A stretch of 6,630 nucleotides of DNA from Bacillota bacterium. GTDB taxonomy: Bacteria; Bacillota; Clostridia; Lachnospirales; Lachnospiraceae. The stretch lies in assembly GCA_023420935.1 (NCBI GenBank), contig JAEZUR010000124.1, positions 1 to 6,630 on the forward strand. The letters are read 5' to 3'. A program made the translations under genes and the position numbers. The notes under the pieces were generated by a model, which did not search any database, was not told the origin of the DNA, and worked only from the letters and a program-made list of their open reading frames with translations. The stretch's first letter is position 1. The number at the start of each line of letters is the position of its first letter. Below, piece by piece: positions 1 through 6,279 of the stretch.

Positions 1-1068
1 CCATTTAACACAGGTGCTGGATTTGCAATGGGAATCAATGCGGGAGCAGAAATGACTACATTGGAGATGCGCTTTATCGCATTAAGATGTAAAGATACCA
101 TAGCCCCTACTGGAACTATCGCGCAAGGAGTTGGCGCAAAGCAGGTTAATTCCAAAGGGGAAGTCTATGAAACCAAGTATGGAATTACAACTTCAGAACG
201 TGTTTATGGAACGGTAAAAGAGAATCAAGAAGGAAGAGGTCCTTGCTATCTTAGAACTGAAGGAATCTCTTCAGTACAAGACGAGGAATTGAAAAAAGCG
301 TATCTTAATATGGCACCAAGTCAAACGCTAAAATGGATTGAGTCTGGTAAAAACCCAAGCGAGCAAAGTGTTGAAATAGAAGGTACAGAACCTTACATTG
401 TGGGCGGTCATACTGCAAGTGGTTATTGGGTAGATACCAATCGAGAATCTACCATCAAAGGACTCTATGCAGCAGGTGATGTTGCAGGGGGAAGCCCTCA
501 AAAATATGTGACAGGAGCATTGGTAGAAGGTGAAATTGCAGCCATTGCAGTAGCAAAAGCACTTATTGAGAATTCGATCCCTAATGATTTATCACAGACT
601 GAGGAAGAAAGTCTAATTCAAGCTAAATTAGCAGAAGTGGAAGGAATTCTTAAACGTGATAATGCAGTATTTGAGACGGAGCAATTAGAAGAGGCTATGC
701 AGAAAGTGATGGATACTTATGCAGGTGGAATCGGCAGTAATTATCAGTTTAATGAAAAACAATTAAGTCTAGCAGCAGAAAAAATAGAACAGATTGAGAA
801 GTTAACCAAGGAGCTTAGTGCAAATGATATGCATGAGTTAATGTTTGTATATGAGCTTAGAGAACGACTTACCGTATGCAAATCAGTGATTGCGCATTTG
901 AAGGCAAGAAAAGAAACCAGATGGCATAGTTTTGCAGAGAATCTGGATTATCCAGAGAAAAGTGATGAATGGTTAAAATATGTAAATTCAAAACTGATTG
1001 ATGGCAAACTTGAGATAATCTATCGAGATTTAGTAGGACGAGGTGAAACATATGAGCATAAAAATTAG
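1..1068 (+). CDS. aprA: Adenylylsulfate (APS) reductase alpha subunit, FAD flavoprotein (5' end missing)
   Basis: This flavoprotein reduces APS to sulfite and AMP in the cytoplasm, taking electrons from the Fe-S beta subunit encoded next. The frame is open from base 1, so the gene begins before the window; the ATG at 28 is internal. 355 residues are visible. The N-terminal FAD Rossmann motif is off the edge. The stretch RFIALRCKD (visible residues 24-32) resembles the RF..xRFKDG region of AprA that holds a substrate arginine. GGHTASG (135-141) matches the GSHSG region with the catalytic histidine, here His137. GLYAAGDVAGG (154-164) is the C-terminal FAD-binding motif of the fumarate reductase/AprA family. 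A charged helical domain follows to the end. The last 17 bases overlap aprB, which indicates co-transcription and probably coupled translation. The assignment to AprA rather than FrdA or L-aspartate oxidase rests on these motifs and on the neighbouring aprB and cysDN. Confidence 0.85.
   Translation, partial: PFNTGAGFAMGINAGAEMTTLEMRFIALRCKDTIAPTGTIAQGVGAKQVNSKGEVYETKYGITTSERVYGTVKENQEGRGPCYLRTEGISSVQDEELKKAYLNMAPSQTLKWIESGKNPSEQSVEIEGTEPYIVGGHTASGYWVDTNRESTIKGLYAAGDVAGGSPQKYVTGALVEGEIAAIAVAKALIENSIPNDLSQTEEESLIQAKLAEVEGILKRDNAVFETEQLEEAMQKVMDTYAGGIGSNYQFNEKQLSLAAEKIEQIEKLTKELSANDMHELMFVYELRERLTVCKSVIAHLKARKETRWHSFAENLDYPEKSDEWLKYVNSKLIDGKLEIIYRDLVGRGETYEHKN
1040..1045 (+). promoter_or_regulatory. 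Shine-Dalgarno sequence that decides the aprB start
   Basis: GAGGTG lies six bases before the ATG at 1052, inside the end of aprA. The possible GTG start at 1043 falls within this site and has no comparable site at proper distance of its own, so the ATG at 1052 is preferred. Confidence 0.7.
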
Positions 1069-1366
1069 TAAAGACAAATGTGTAGGATGTAAAAAATGTC
1101 TGGCAGCATGTCCAGGAAGTCTTATTAAATTTGGTGAAGATAAGAAAGCATATATTAAATATCCAAAGGAATGTTGGGGATGTACCTCCTGTGTAAAAGA
1201 ATGTAATCAAGAAGCTATTTCATTGTACCTTGGCGCTGACATTGGTGGTGCTGGCAGCAAGTTAACCACAAAAGTGGAAGGCGATGTTGTTCATTGGAAT
1301 ATAGAGAAAAGCAATGGAGAGATCCATGTAATTGATGTTAACCGTAAAGATGCTAATAATTATTAA
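1052..1366 (+). CDS. aprB: Adenylylsulfate reductase beta subunit, 2x[4Fe-4S] ferredoxin
   Basis: This 104-residue iron-sulfur protein should pass electrons to the FAD of AprA. Two cluster-binding motifs are complete: Cys10-13-16-20 (the last followed by Pro) and Cys41-44-47-51, in which CWGCTSC is typical of AprB. After the clusters, the segment around residues 79-104 (VVHWNIEKSNG and on, ending NNY) resembles the start of the AprB tail that packs against AprA. Known AprB proteins are about 150 residues or longer, so the C-terminal tail is short here. The start is ATG 1052, chosen from the GAGGTG site before it; an upstream GTG at 1043 would add three residues. It overlaps aprA by 17 bases and is followed by a structured gap before cysD. 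A generic ferredoxin is the alternative, but pairing with aprA makes AprB much more likely. Confidence 0.85.
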   Translation: MSIKISKDKCVGCKKCLAACPGSLIKFGEDKKAYIKYPKECWGCTSCVKECNQEAISLYLGADIGGAGSKLTTKVEGDVVHWNIEKSNGEIHVIDVNRKDANNY

Positions 1367-1414
1367 TGAATTTGTGATATCTTAAGCGAAGGTATTGTAA
1401 TTTCACAAATTCAT
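1366..1414 (+). repeat. Perfect 12-bp inverted repeat in the aprB-cysD gap
   Basis: ATGAATTTGTGA (1366-1377) is exactly complementary to TCACAAATTCAT (1403-1414), separated by 25 bases. In RNA it would form a long stem whose loop could pair weakly again (ATATC 1377-1381 with GGTAT 1391-1395). The right arm is followed by AAAAAAG, not by a T-run, so it is not a rho-independent terminator on this strand. It begins at the last base of the aprB stop codon and ends 10 bases before the cysD Shine-Dalgarno site. An operator, an mRNA-stabilising or a processing element are all possible. Confidence 0.75.
1372..1401 (+). promoter_or_regulatory. Possible internal promoter before cysD
   Basis: TTGTGA (1372-1377) resembles a -35 box (4 of 6) and TGTAAT (1396-1401) a -10 box (5 of 6), with 18 bases between them. 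The -35-like box lies in the left arm of the inverted repeat and the right arm starts just after the -10-like box, as for an operator framing a promoter. In AT-rich DNA such matches arise by chance, so this is a weak call. Confidence 0.3.
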
Positions 1415-1438
1415 AAAAAAGTTTAGGAGGGTACTAAA

Positions 1439-2338
1439 ATGAGCCAATTAACACATCTTGATGAATTAGAAGCTGAGGCGATATATATTATCCGCGAGGT
1501 GGCGGCGGAATGTGAAAAACCTGTTATGTTATATTCCATTGGAAAAGACAGTTCCGTTCTGTTACATCTTGCCATGAAAGCATTTTATCCGGAAAAGATT
1601 CCATTTCCATTTATGCATATCGACACTACCTGGAAATTCCGTGAAATGATTGAATTCAGAGATCAGAAGGCAAAAGAACTTGGAATTGAAATGATCGTTC
1701 ATTCCAATGAAGAGGGGAAAGCACAAGGAATTAACCCATTTGATCATGGTTCTGCTTATACTGATATTATGAAGACGCAGGCTTTAAAACAGGGACTTGA
1801 TAAGTACGGATTTACCGCAGCATTTGGTGGTGGACGCCGTGATGAAGAAAAATCTCGTGCGAAAGAAAGAATTTTCTCTTTCCGTAATGAAGCTCATGCT
1901 TGGGATCCGAAAAATCAGAGACCAGAGATGTGGAAGCTTTATAATACCAGAATCAAAAAAGGCGAAAGCATGCGAGTATTCCCAATCTCTAACTGGACAG
2001 AAAAAGATATCTGGCAATATATTCAACGAGAAAAGATAGATATTGTTCCATTATATTTTGCAAAAGAAAGACCTGTTGTTTACCGCGATGGAAATATAAT
2101 TATGGTGGACGATGATCGATTAAAACTATTACCAGATGAAAAAATAGAATATAAAAATGTACGTTTCCGTACCCTAGGATGTTATCCGTTAACTGGTGGA
2201 TGTGAATCAGAAGCTTCTACCCTGGATGAAATTATAGAAGAAACATTAAGTGCTGTTTCCTCCGAGAGAACCACTCGTGTCATCGACAGTGAAGAAGCAG
2301 GTAGTATGGAAAGAAGAAAGAGAGAGGGGTATTTCTAA
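1439..2338 (+). CDS. cysD: Sulfate adenylyltransferase subunit 2 (ATP sulfurylase small subunit)
   Basis: CysD is the catalytic subunit that joins sulfate to ATP, giving APS and pyrophosphate; it works as a complex with the GTPase CysN, which drives the unfavourable reaction. The protein has 299 residues, close to the roughly 300 of characterised CysD. The N-type ATP pyrophosphatase P-loop is seen as MLYSIGKDSSVLLHL (residues 30-44), followed by the family regions FMHIDTTWKF, GGGRRDEEKSRAKER and RVFPISNWTEKDIW, and by RTLGCYPLTGG. The C-terminus ends RRKREGYF, much as in the enterobacterial protein. The start is supported by AGGAGGG at 1425-1431, seven bases before the ATG. Its stop codon shares one base with the cysN start, fitting tight translational coupling of the two subunits. 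It is distinguished from CysH (PAPS reductase) by length, by these motifs and by the cysN neighbour. Confidence 0.96.
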   Translation: MSQLTHLDELEAEAIYIIREVAAECEKPVMLYSIGKDSSVLLHLAMKAFYPEKIPFPFMHIDTTWKFREMIEFRDQKAKELGIEMIVHSNEEGKAQGINPFDHGSAYTDIMKTQALKQGLDKYGFTAAFGGGRRDEEKSRAKERIFSFRNEAHAWDPKNQRPEMWKLYNTRIKKGESMRVFPISNWTEKDIWQYIQREKIDIVPLYFAKERPVVYRDGNIIMVDDDRLKLLPDEKIEYKNVRFRTLGCYPLTGGCESEASTLDEIIEETLSAVSSERTTRVIDSEEAGSMERRKREGYF

Positions 2339-4038
2339 TGAAAGGATTATTAAAATTTATAACATGCGGAAGTGTGGATGATGGAAAATCAACTCTCATT
2401 GGTCATATTTTATATGATGCAAAACTTCTCTATGCTGACCAAGAAAAAGCGTTGGAATTAGATAGTAAAGTTGGAAGTAGGGAAGGTGCCATTGATTATT
2501 CTTTACTCCTAGATGGTCTGATGGCAGAACGTGAGCAGGGAATCACCATTGATGTGGCATACCGTTATTTTACAACGGATCACCGCAGCTTTATTGTTGC
2601 AGATACACCAGGACATGAAGAATATACCAGAAATATGGCAGTTGGAGCGTCTTTTGCGGACCTTGCTATCATCTTAGTTGATGCGAAACAAGGTGTATTA
2701 GTGCAAACAAGAAGACATGCAAGAATCTGTTCCTTGATGGGTATCAAGCATTTTGTATTTGCTGTCAATAAAATGGATTTAGTAGGTTATGATCAAATAC
2801 GTTTTGAAGAAATTCAGAAAGAGATAGAAGAATTAGCAGAGGAAGTATCTTTAGATAGTATCTATATTATTCCGTTGTCTGCAACAGAAGGAGACAATGT
2901 AACTAAAAAATCAAATAATATTCCATGGTATACAGGAGATGCACTTTTAACTTACCTGGAACAGATTGATGTAACTAGTTCAGCTAATGAGCAAGGTTTC
3001 TATATGCCAGTGCAGAGAGTATGTAGACCAAATCATACATTTCGAGGGTTCCAAGGTCAGATAGAAGCAGGAAGCATAAAGGTTGGCGATGAGATCACTA
3101 CACTTCCAAGTAATGAGAAAGCTATTGTAAAAAGCATTCATATTACCAATAAAGAAGTGGACTCAGCAGCGAAAGGCCAGCCAGTTACCATTCAGTTAAA
3201 TAAGGAAGTTGATGTTTCTAGAGGCTGTGTATTAGCAAAAGATAATAGTATAACATCTAGTAAAACAATCACTGCTACTATTCTTTGGATGGACGATTCC
3301 CAATTGACTGCAGGTAAGAATTATTTTGTAAAAGTTGGAACAAAGTTATTACCAGGCGTTGTTACAAATATAAAATATAAAATTGATGTAAATACAGGGG
3401 AACAGATAACAACAGACCATTTAACTAAAAATGAAATCGCTTTATGTGATATTTCTCTTTCAGAAAAAATCGTAGTTGATCAGTTTGATGCTCATAAAAC
3501 ATTAGGCGAGTTAATCCTAATTGATCGTATTACTAATATGACATCTGCTTGTGGAGTTGTTGAAAACCTAGGTGGTGGAAGTGAAACTCATGAAGAACAT
3601 GCCGTATTCCAATATAATGACCTTCATGCTAGAGGAGATATTTTCGAAGAGTTCTACTATAATTTAGAAAGCTTATCCATTTCTAAATATAAGGCAGAAG
3701 ATCAGAATTACACCGTAGGCGACCAGATTCCTGTTAAAGGAGAAAGTTATCATTATCCGGATAATTTTGATGCATTAGTACTTCGTGATCAAGTAGTCAT
3801 ATTGGTTCGCGATAAGAAAATTACTGGCATTCAAACACTAAACAATTATGAATATACCAATCTCCCACTTGTGAATGGAAGAGGGTTTGGAATTAAGGTT
3901 AATTCCGTAGAGGATTACAATCAGTTCCTTGAGGAATATAAAGTGGCAGACCGAAACGAAAATAGTTTTTCAAATAAATGGTTCCGCTTTGATACCTACC
4001 GAAGTGTAATCTTCCACAGTAATTATTGGGAAATCTAA
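2338..4038 (+). CDS. cysN: Sulfate adenylyltransferase subunit 1 (GTPase) with a C-terminal extension
   Basis: CysN is the elongation-factor-like GTPase whose GTP hydrolysis powers APS synthesis by CysD. The G motifs are all visible: G1 GSVDDGKS (residues 11-18), G2 EREQGITID (64-72), G3 DTPGH (89-93), G4 NKMD (144-147) and G5 SA (181-182). Beta-barrel domain II spans roughly 219-305 (PVQRVCRPNHTFRGFQG at its start) and domain III roughly 306-408, ending in the typical LIDRITNMTSACGVVEN. The protein is 566 residues, while stand-alone CysN is about 475. The added C-terminal part (about 411-566) has no P-loop, so it is not the APS kinase of CysNC fusions. It includes DALVLRDQVVILVRDKKITG (478-497) and LPLVNGRGFGIKV (509-521); I do not recognise it as a named domain. 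GAGGGGT at 2324-2330, inside cysD, serves as ribosome binding site. Confidence 0.93.
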   Translation: MKGLLKFITCGSVDDGKSTLIGHILYDAKLLYADQEKALELDSKVGSREGAIDYSLLLDGLMAEREQGITIDVAYRYFTTDHRSFIVADTPGHEEYTRNMAVGASFADLAIILVDAKQGVLVQTRRHARICSLMGIKHFVFAVNKMDLVGYDQIRFEEIQKEIEELAEEVSLDSIYIIPLSATEGDNVTKKSNNIPWYTGDALLTYLEQIDVTSSANEQGFYMPVQRVCRPNHTFRGFQGQIEAGSIKVGDEITTLPSNEKAIVKSIHITNKEVDSAAKGQPVTIQLNKEVDVSRGCVLAKDNSITSSKTITATILWMDDSQLTAGKNYFVKVGTKLLPGVVTNIKYKIDVNTGEQITTDHLTKNEIALCDISLSEKIVVDQFDAHKTLGELILIDRITNMTSACGVVENLGGGSETHEEHAVFQYNDLHARGDIFEEFYYNLESLSISKYKAEDQNYTVGDQIPVKGESYHYPDNFDALVLRDQVVILVRDKKITGIQTLNNYEYTNLPLVNGRGFGIKVNSVEDYNQFLEEYKVADRNENSFSNKWFRFDTYRSVIFHSNYWEI

Positions 4039-4055
4039 GCGTCATATAGAAGGAT

Positions 4056-4103
4056 ACGTACAGAAAAGTACTTGCAAGAAAGCTTGCTTACTTTCCTGTA
4101 CGT
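4056..4103 (+). repeat. Strong imperfect hairpin in the cysN-metY gap
   Basis: Three helical segments stack: ACGTACAG (4056-4063) with CTGTACGT (4096-4103), then AAAGTA (4065-4070) with TACTTT (4089-4094) after one mismatch, then GCAAG (4074-4078) with CTTGC (4083-4087), closed by an AAAG loop. That gives 19 Watson-Crick pairs in 48 bases. The sequence after it is TCCCGCG, with no T-run, so a simple intrinsic terminator is unlikely. It could protect the 3' end of the upstream message, be a processing site, or be a protein-binding site regulating the downstream genes. Confidence 0.8.
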
Positions 4104-4116
4104 TCCCGCGTATAAC
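4088..4116 (+). promoter_or_regulatory. Weak candidate promoter before the PLP enzyme gene
   Basis: TATAAC (4111-4116) matches a -10 box at 5 of 6 positions, with TTACTT (4088-4093) 17 bases before it as a very poor -35 (2 of 6). It overlaps the 3' arm of the hairpin, so pairing in DNA or a bound protein could influence it. The evidence is slight. Confidence 0.2.
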
Positions 4117-4139
4117 GAATTAGTCATAAATAAACAATG

Positions 4140-4144
4140 AAGGA
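4140..4144 (+). promoter_or_regulatory. Shine-Dalgarno sequence that decides the metY start
   Basis: AAGGA stands seven bases before the ATG at 4152. The earlier in-frame ATG at 4137 is preceded by AT-rich sequence with no ribosome binding site and would itself overlap this site, so 4152 is the better start. Confidence 0.65.
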
Positions 4145-4151
4145 TGATGTT

Positions 4152-5402
4152 ATGTCTAGTAAAATGAAATTTAATACTTCTCTCTTGCATGGTAACATGG
4201 AAAGTGAAAAGAGAACGGGTGCAACAGTTACCCCTATTTATCAATCAAGTGCATTTGAACAAGATTCTGCTGAAAAACTGGAAAAAGTATTTCAAAATAC
4301 TGCTCCAGGCTTTTCTTATACAAGAATTAACAATCCAACCATTGCATCTTTCGAGCAGCGTATTACGTTGCTGGAAGGTGGCGTAAGTACGATAGCCTGT
4401 GCTTCTGGCATGGCGGCTATCTTTAATGCAATTATGAATGTGCTACGATGTGGAGATGAAATCATATCCAGTGCAAGTATTTTTGGTGGAACCATAGGGT
4501 TGTTTAAGGACTTAGAAGCGTTTGGAATACATACAAAATATGTGAATGAACTTACAGTAGAAACACTTCGCAAACAAGTTTCTGAGAACACGAAAGTTGT
4601 CTTTGCAGAAACCATTGGTAATCCCAAACTGGATGTTCTAGATATCAGATCCATTGCGGAGTTTACTAAGTCAAAAAATATTTTATTGGTGGTGGATAAT
4701 ACAGTAGCCACAGCTTACTTAGTAAAACCAATCGAACTTGGTGCAGATGTTGTCATTAATTCATCCTCAAAGTACATAAATGGTAGTGGTAATTCTATTA
4801 GTGGAGTCATAACAGATAGTGGAAAATTTAAGTGGGAGGAAGAACGTTTTCCTACTTTATTGTCATATAAAAAAATGGGTCCTTTTGCATATTCTGCAAA
4901 ATTAAGAGATGCCCTGTTCCGTAATACAGGAGCTTGCTTGTCTCCATTCAATGCATATCTAAACAGCGTAGGACTAGAGACTATGGGCATTCGAATGGAA
5001 CGGGTATGCCATAATGCGTTGGAACTTGCTAAGTGGTTTGAAACTTGTGAGCAAATAGAATCGGTTAATTACCCAGGATTGGAACAGAGTCCTTATCATG
5101 AAATTGCGAAAAGTCAATTTAAGAATGGGTACGGAGGAATGATTACCATACGTGCAGGCTCCAAGAGAAAAGCATTTTCCATTATCAATCATTTAAAATA
5201 TGCATTGAAAGTGGCTAATATTGGAGATACCAAAACTCTGGTAATACATCCAGATTCGACCATATATTCCCATAGCTCCAGGGAAGAAAAAGAAAATGCA
5301 GGAGTATATGATGATTTAATTCGTATTAGTGTTGGAATTGAAGATATCGAAGATCTGATAGCAGACTTTGATCAGGCAATTCAAGCTGAAATAGAATCAT
5401 AA
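4152..5402 (+). CDS. metY: O-acetylhomoserine sulfhydrylase-type PLP enzyme (Cys/Met metabolism family)
   Basis: Enzymes of this family use PLP to replace the acetyl group of O-acetylhomoserine with sulfide, giving homocysteine; here that would fix the sulfide made by the downstream sulfite reductase. The protein has 416 residues, normal for the family. Visible features are the phosphate-binding YTRINNPT (56-63, Tyr56 and Arg58), the glycine loop CASGMAA (83-89), the pyridine-nitrogen aspartate in VVDNT (Asp182), the PLP lysine Lys207 in SSSKYINGSG, and the carboxylate-binding arginine in LIRISVGIED (Arg391). Two points differ from canonical members: Phe111 (SIFGGT) stands where a PLP-stacking tyrosine (LYGGT) is usual, and the lysine loop reads SSSKYINGSGN rather than the common S.TK..GGH form. 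ATG 4152 is chosen for its AAGGA site. Cystathionine gamma-synthase or methionine gamma-lyase activity cannot be excluded from sequence; pathway context favours sulfhydrylation. Confidence 0.82.
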   Translation: MSSKMKFNTSLLHGNMESEKRTGATVTPIYQSSAFEQDSAEKLEKVFQNTAPGFSYTRINNPTIASFEQRITLLEGGVSTIACASGMAAIFNAIMNVLRCGDEIISSASIFGGTIGLFKDLEAFGIHTKYVNELTVETLRKQVSENTKVVFAETIGNPKLDVLDIRSIAEFTKSKNILLVVDNTVATAYLVKPIELGADVVINSSSKYINGSGNSISGVITDSGKFKWEEERFPTLLSYKKMGPFAYSAKLRDALFRNTGACLSPFNAYLNSVGLETMGIRMERVCHNALELAKWFETCEQIESVNYPGLEQSPYHEIAKSQFKNGYGGMITIRAGSKRKAFSIINHLKYALKVANIGDTKTLVIHPDSTIYSHSSREEKENAGVYDDLIRISVGIEDIEDLIADFDQAIQAEIES

Positions 5403-5418
5403 AAAGGGAGGAAACAAA

Positions 5419-6279
5419 ATGGCAGTAGATTATGCAAGCCTGAAAAAAGGCGGTTTCATGAGACAGAAACAAAAAGGAATGTTCTCCTTAAGGCTTCAAG
5501 TGGTTGGAGGCACACTAACCAGTGAAAATCTTAAGAAAATATATGAAGTGGCTGAAACTTACGGAGAAGGATATGTACACCTTACCTCAAGACAGGGAGT
5601 CGAGATTCCTTTTATTAAGTTTGAAGATATTGAAGTAGTGAAAGAAGAATTAGCTAAGGGTGGATGTAAGCCAGGAGTTTGTGGGCCAAGAGTTCGTACT
5701 GTAACGGCTTGCCAGGGAGATCAAATCTGCCCAAGTGGTAATATTGATTCCTATAAAATTGCACTTGAATTAGATAAACGTTATTACGCAAGAGAACTTC
5801 CTCATAAATTTAAGTTTGGTGTTACTGGATGTCTTAATAACTGTCTTAAAGCAGAGGAAAATGATGTTGGGGTAAAAGGTGCATTAGAAGTTAAGTGGGT
5901 AAAAGAAGACTGTATCTTCTGCGGTGTTTGTGAAAAGGCTTGTAGAGAAGGTGCAATTACCATAGACGGTGAAACTATCTTATTGGATGAAGATAAATGT
6001 AACTACTGTGGAAGATGTGAAAAATCTTGTCCAACTTCTGCTTGGAAAGGGGAAAGCGGCTATATTGTATCCTTTGGGGGGCTATTTGGTAATACCATTC
6101 ACAAGGGGTCTTCCGTTTTACCAATTATAAAGTCTGAAGAACAACTGTACCGTGTGACGGATGCAGCGATTCAATTCTTTGATGATAATGGTAATGCAGG
6201 AGAACGTTTTAAATTTAGTATAGACCGAGCTGGCTGGGATAAATTCAAAGAAAAGATGGAGGAAGCATACCATGGTTGA
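5419..6279 (+). CDS. Siroheme sulfite reductase with ferredoxin domain, AsrC-like
   Basis: This protein should reduce sulfite by six electrons to sulfide. It has 286 residues. The N-terminal half-domain (about 1-80) contains SLRLQVVGG and HLTSRQGVEIP, whose basic residues (Arg25, Arg58) are placed like anion-binding arginines of the family. PRVRTVTAC leads into the siroheme/[4Fe-4S] site: Cys98-x5-Cys104 and Cys138-x3-Cys142, with KFKFGVTG before the second pair supplying lysines. An inserted ferredoxin module binds two [4Fe-4S] clusters through Cys165-168-171-175 and Cys194-197-200-204. The arrangement and the opening (LKKGGF..QKQKG) resemble AsrC of the anaerobic sulfite reductase AsrABC, about 50 residues shorter. 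No AsrA or AsrB gene is in the window, so the electron donor is unknown, perhaps a ferredoxin. AGGGAGG at 5405-5411 precedes the ATG by seven bases. A nitrite reductase role is the alternative; the sulfur gene context argues against it. Confidence 0.88.
   Translation: MAVDYASLKKGGFMRQKQKGMFSLRLQVVGGTLTSENLKKIYEVAETYGEGYVHLTSRQGVEIPFIKFEDIEVVKEELAKGGCKPGVCGPRVRTVTACQGDQICPSGNIDSYKIALELDKRYYARELPHKFKFGVTGCLNNCLKAEENDVGVKGALEVKWVKEDCIFCGVCEKACREGAITIDGETILLDEDKCNYCGRCEKSCPTSAWKGESGYIVSFGGLFGNTIHKGSSVLPIIKSEEQLYRVTDAAIQFFDDNGNAGERFKFSIDRAGWDKFKEKMEEAYHG

Noticed and set aside
1043..1051. GTG start giving aprB three extra residues
   Set aside because: The GTG lies inside the Shine-Dalgarno sequence that fits the ATG at 1052; the ATG gives the standard ferredoxin opening.
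1372..1408. CRP-like site from TGTGA and TCACA in the inverted repeat
   Set aside because: The half-sites are about 25 bases apart, not the 6 required for CRP-type binding.
1797..2039. Second plus-strand frame inside cysD
   Set aside because: It is an alternative frame of a strongly conserved gene with no motif of its own.
3568..4035. APS kinase (CysC) domain fused to CysN
   Set aside because: No GxSGxGKS-type P-loop or other kinase motif is present in the C-terminal extension, which is also too short for a full APS kinase.
4056..4110. Rho-independent terminator after cysN
   Set aside because: The hairpin is strong but is followed by TCCCGCG without a T-run on the plus strand, and no T-run is suitably placed on the minus strand.
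4137..4151. Earlier in-frame ATG for the PLP enzyme
   Set aside because: It has no ribosome binding site and overlaps the AAGGA site suited to the ATG at 4152.
4316..4711. Minus-strand open frame of 131 codons inside the PLP enzyme gene, and similar antisense frames at 869-1210, 1784-2026 and 4715-4990
   Set aside because: They lie opposite well-supported genes, have no recognisable motifs or fitting ribosome binding sites, and look like shadow frames.
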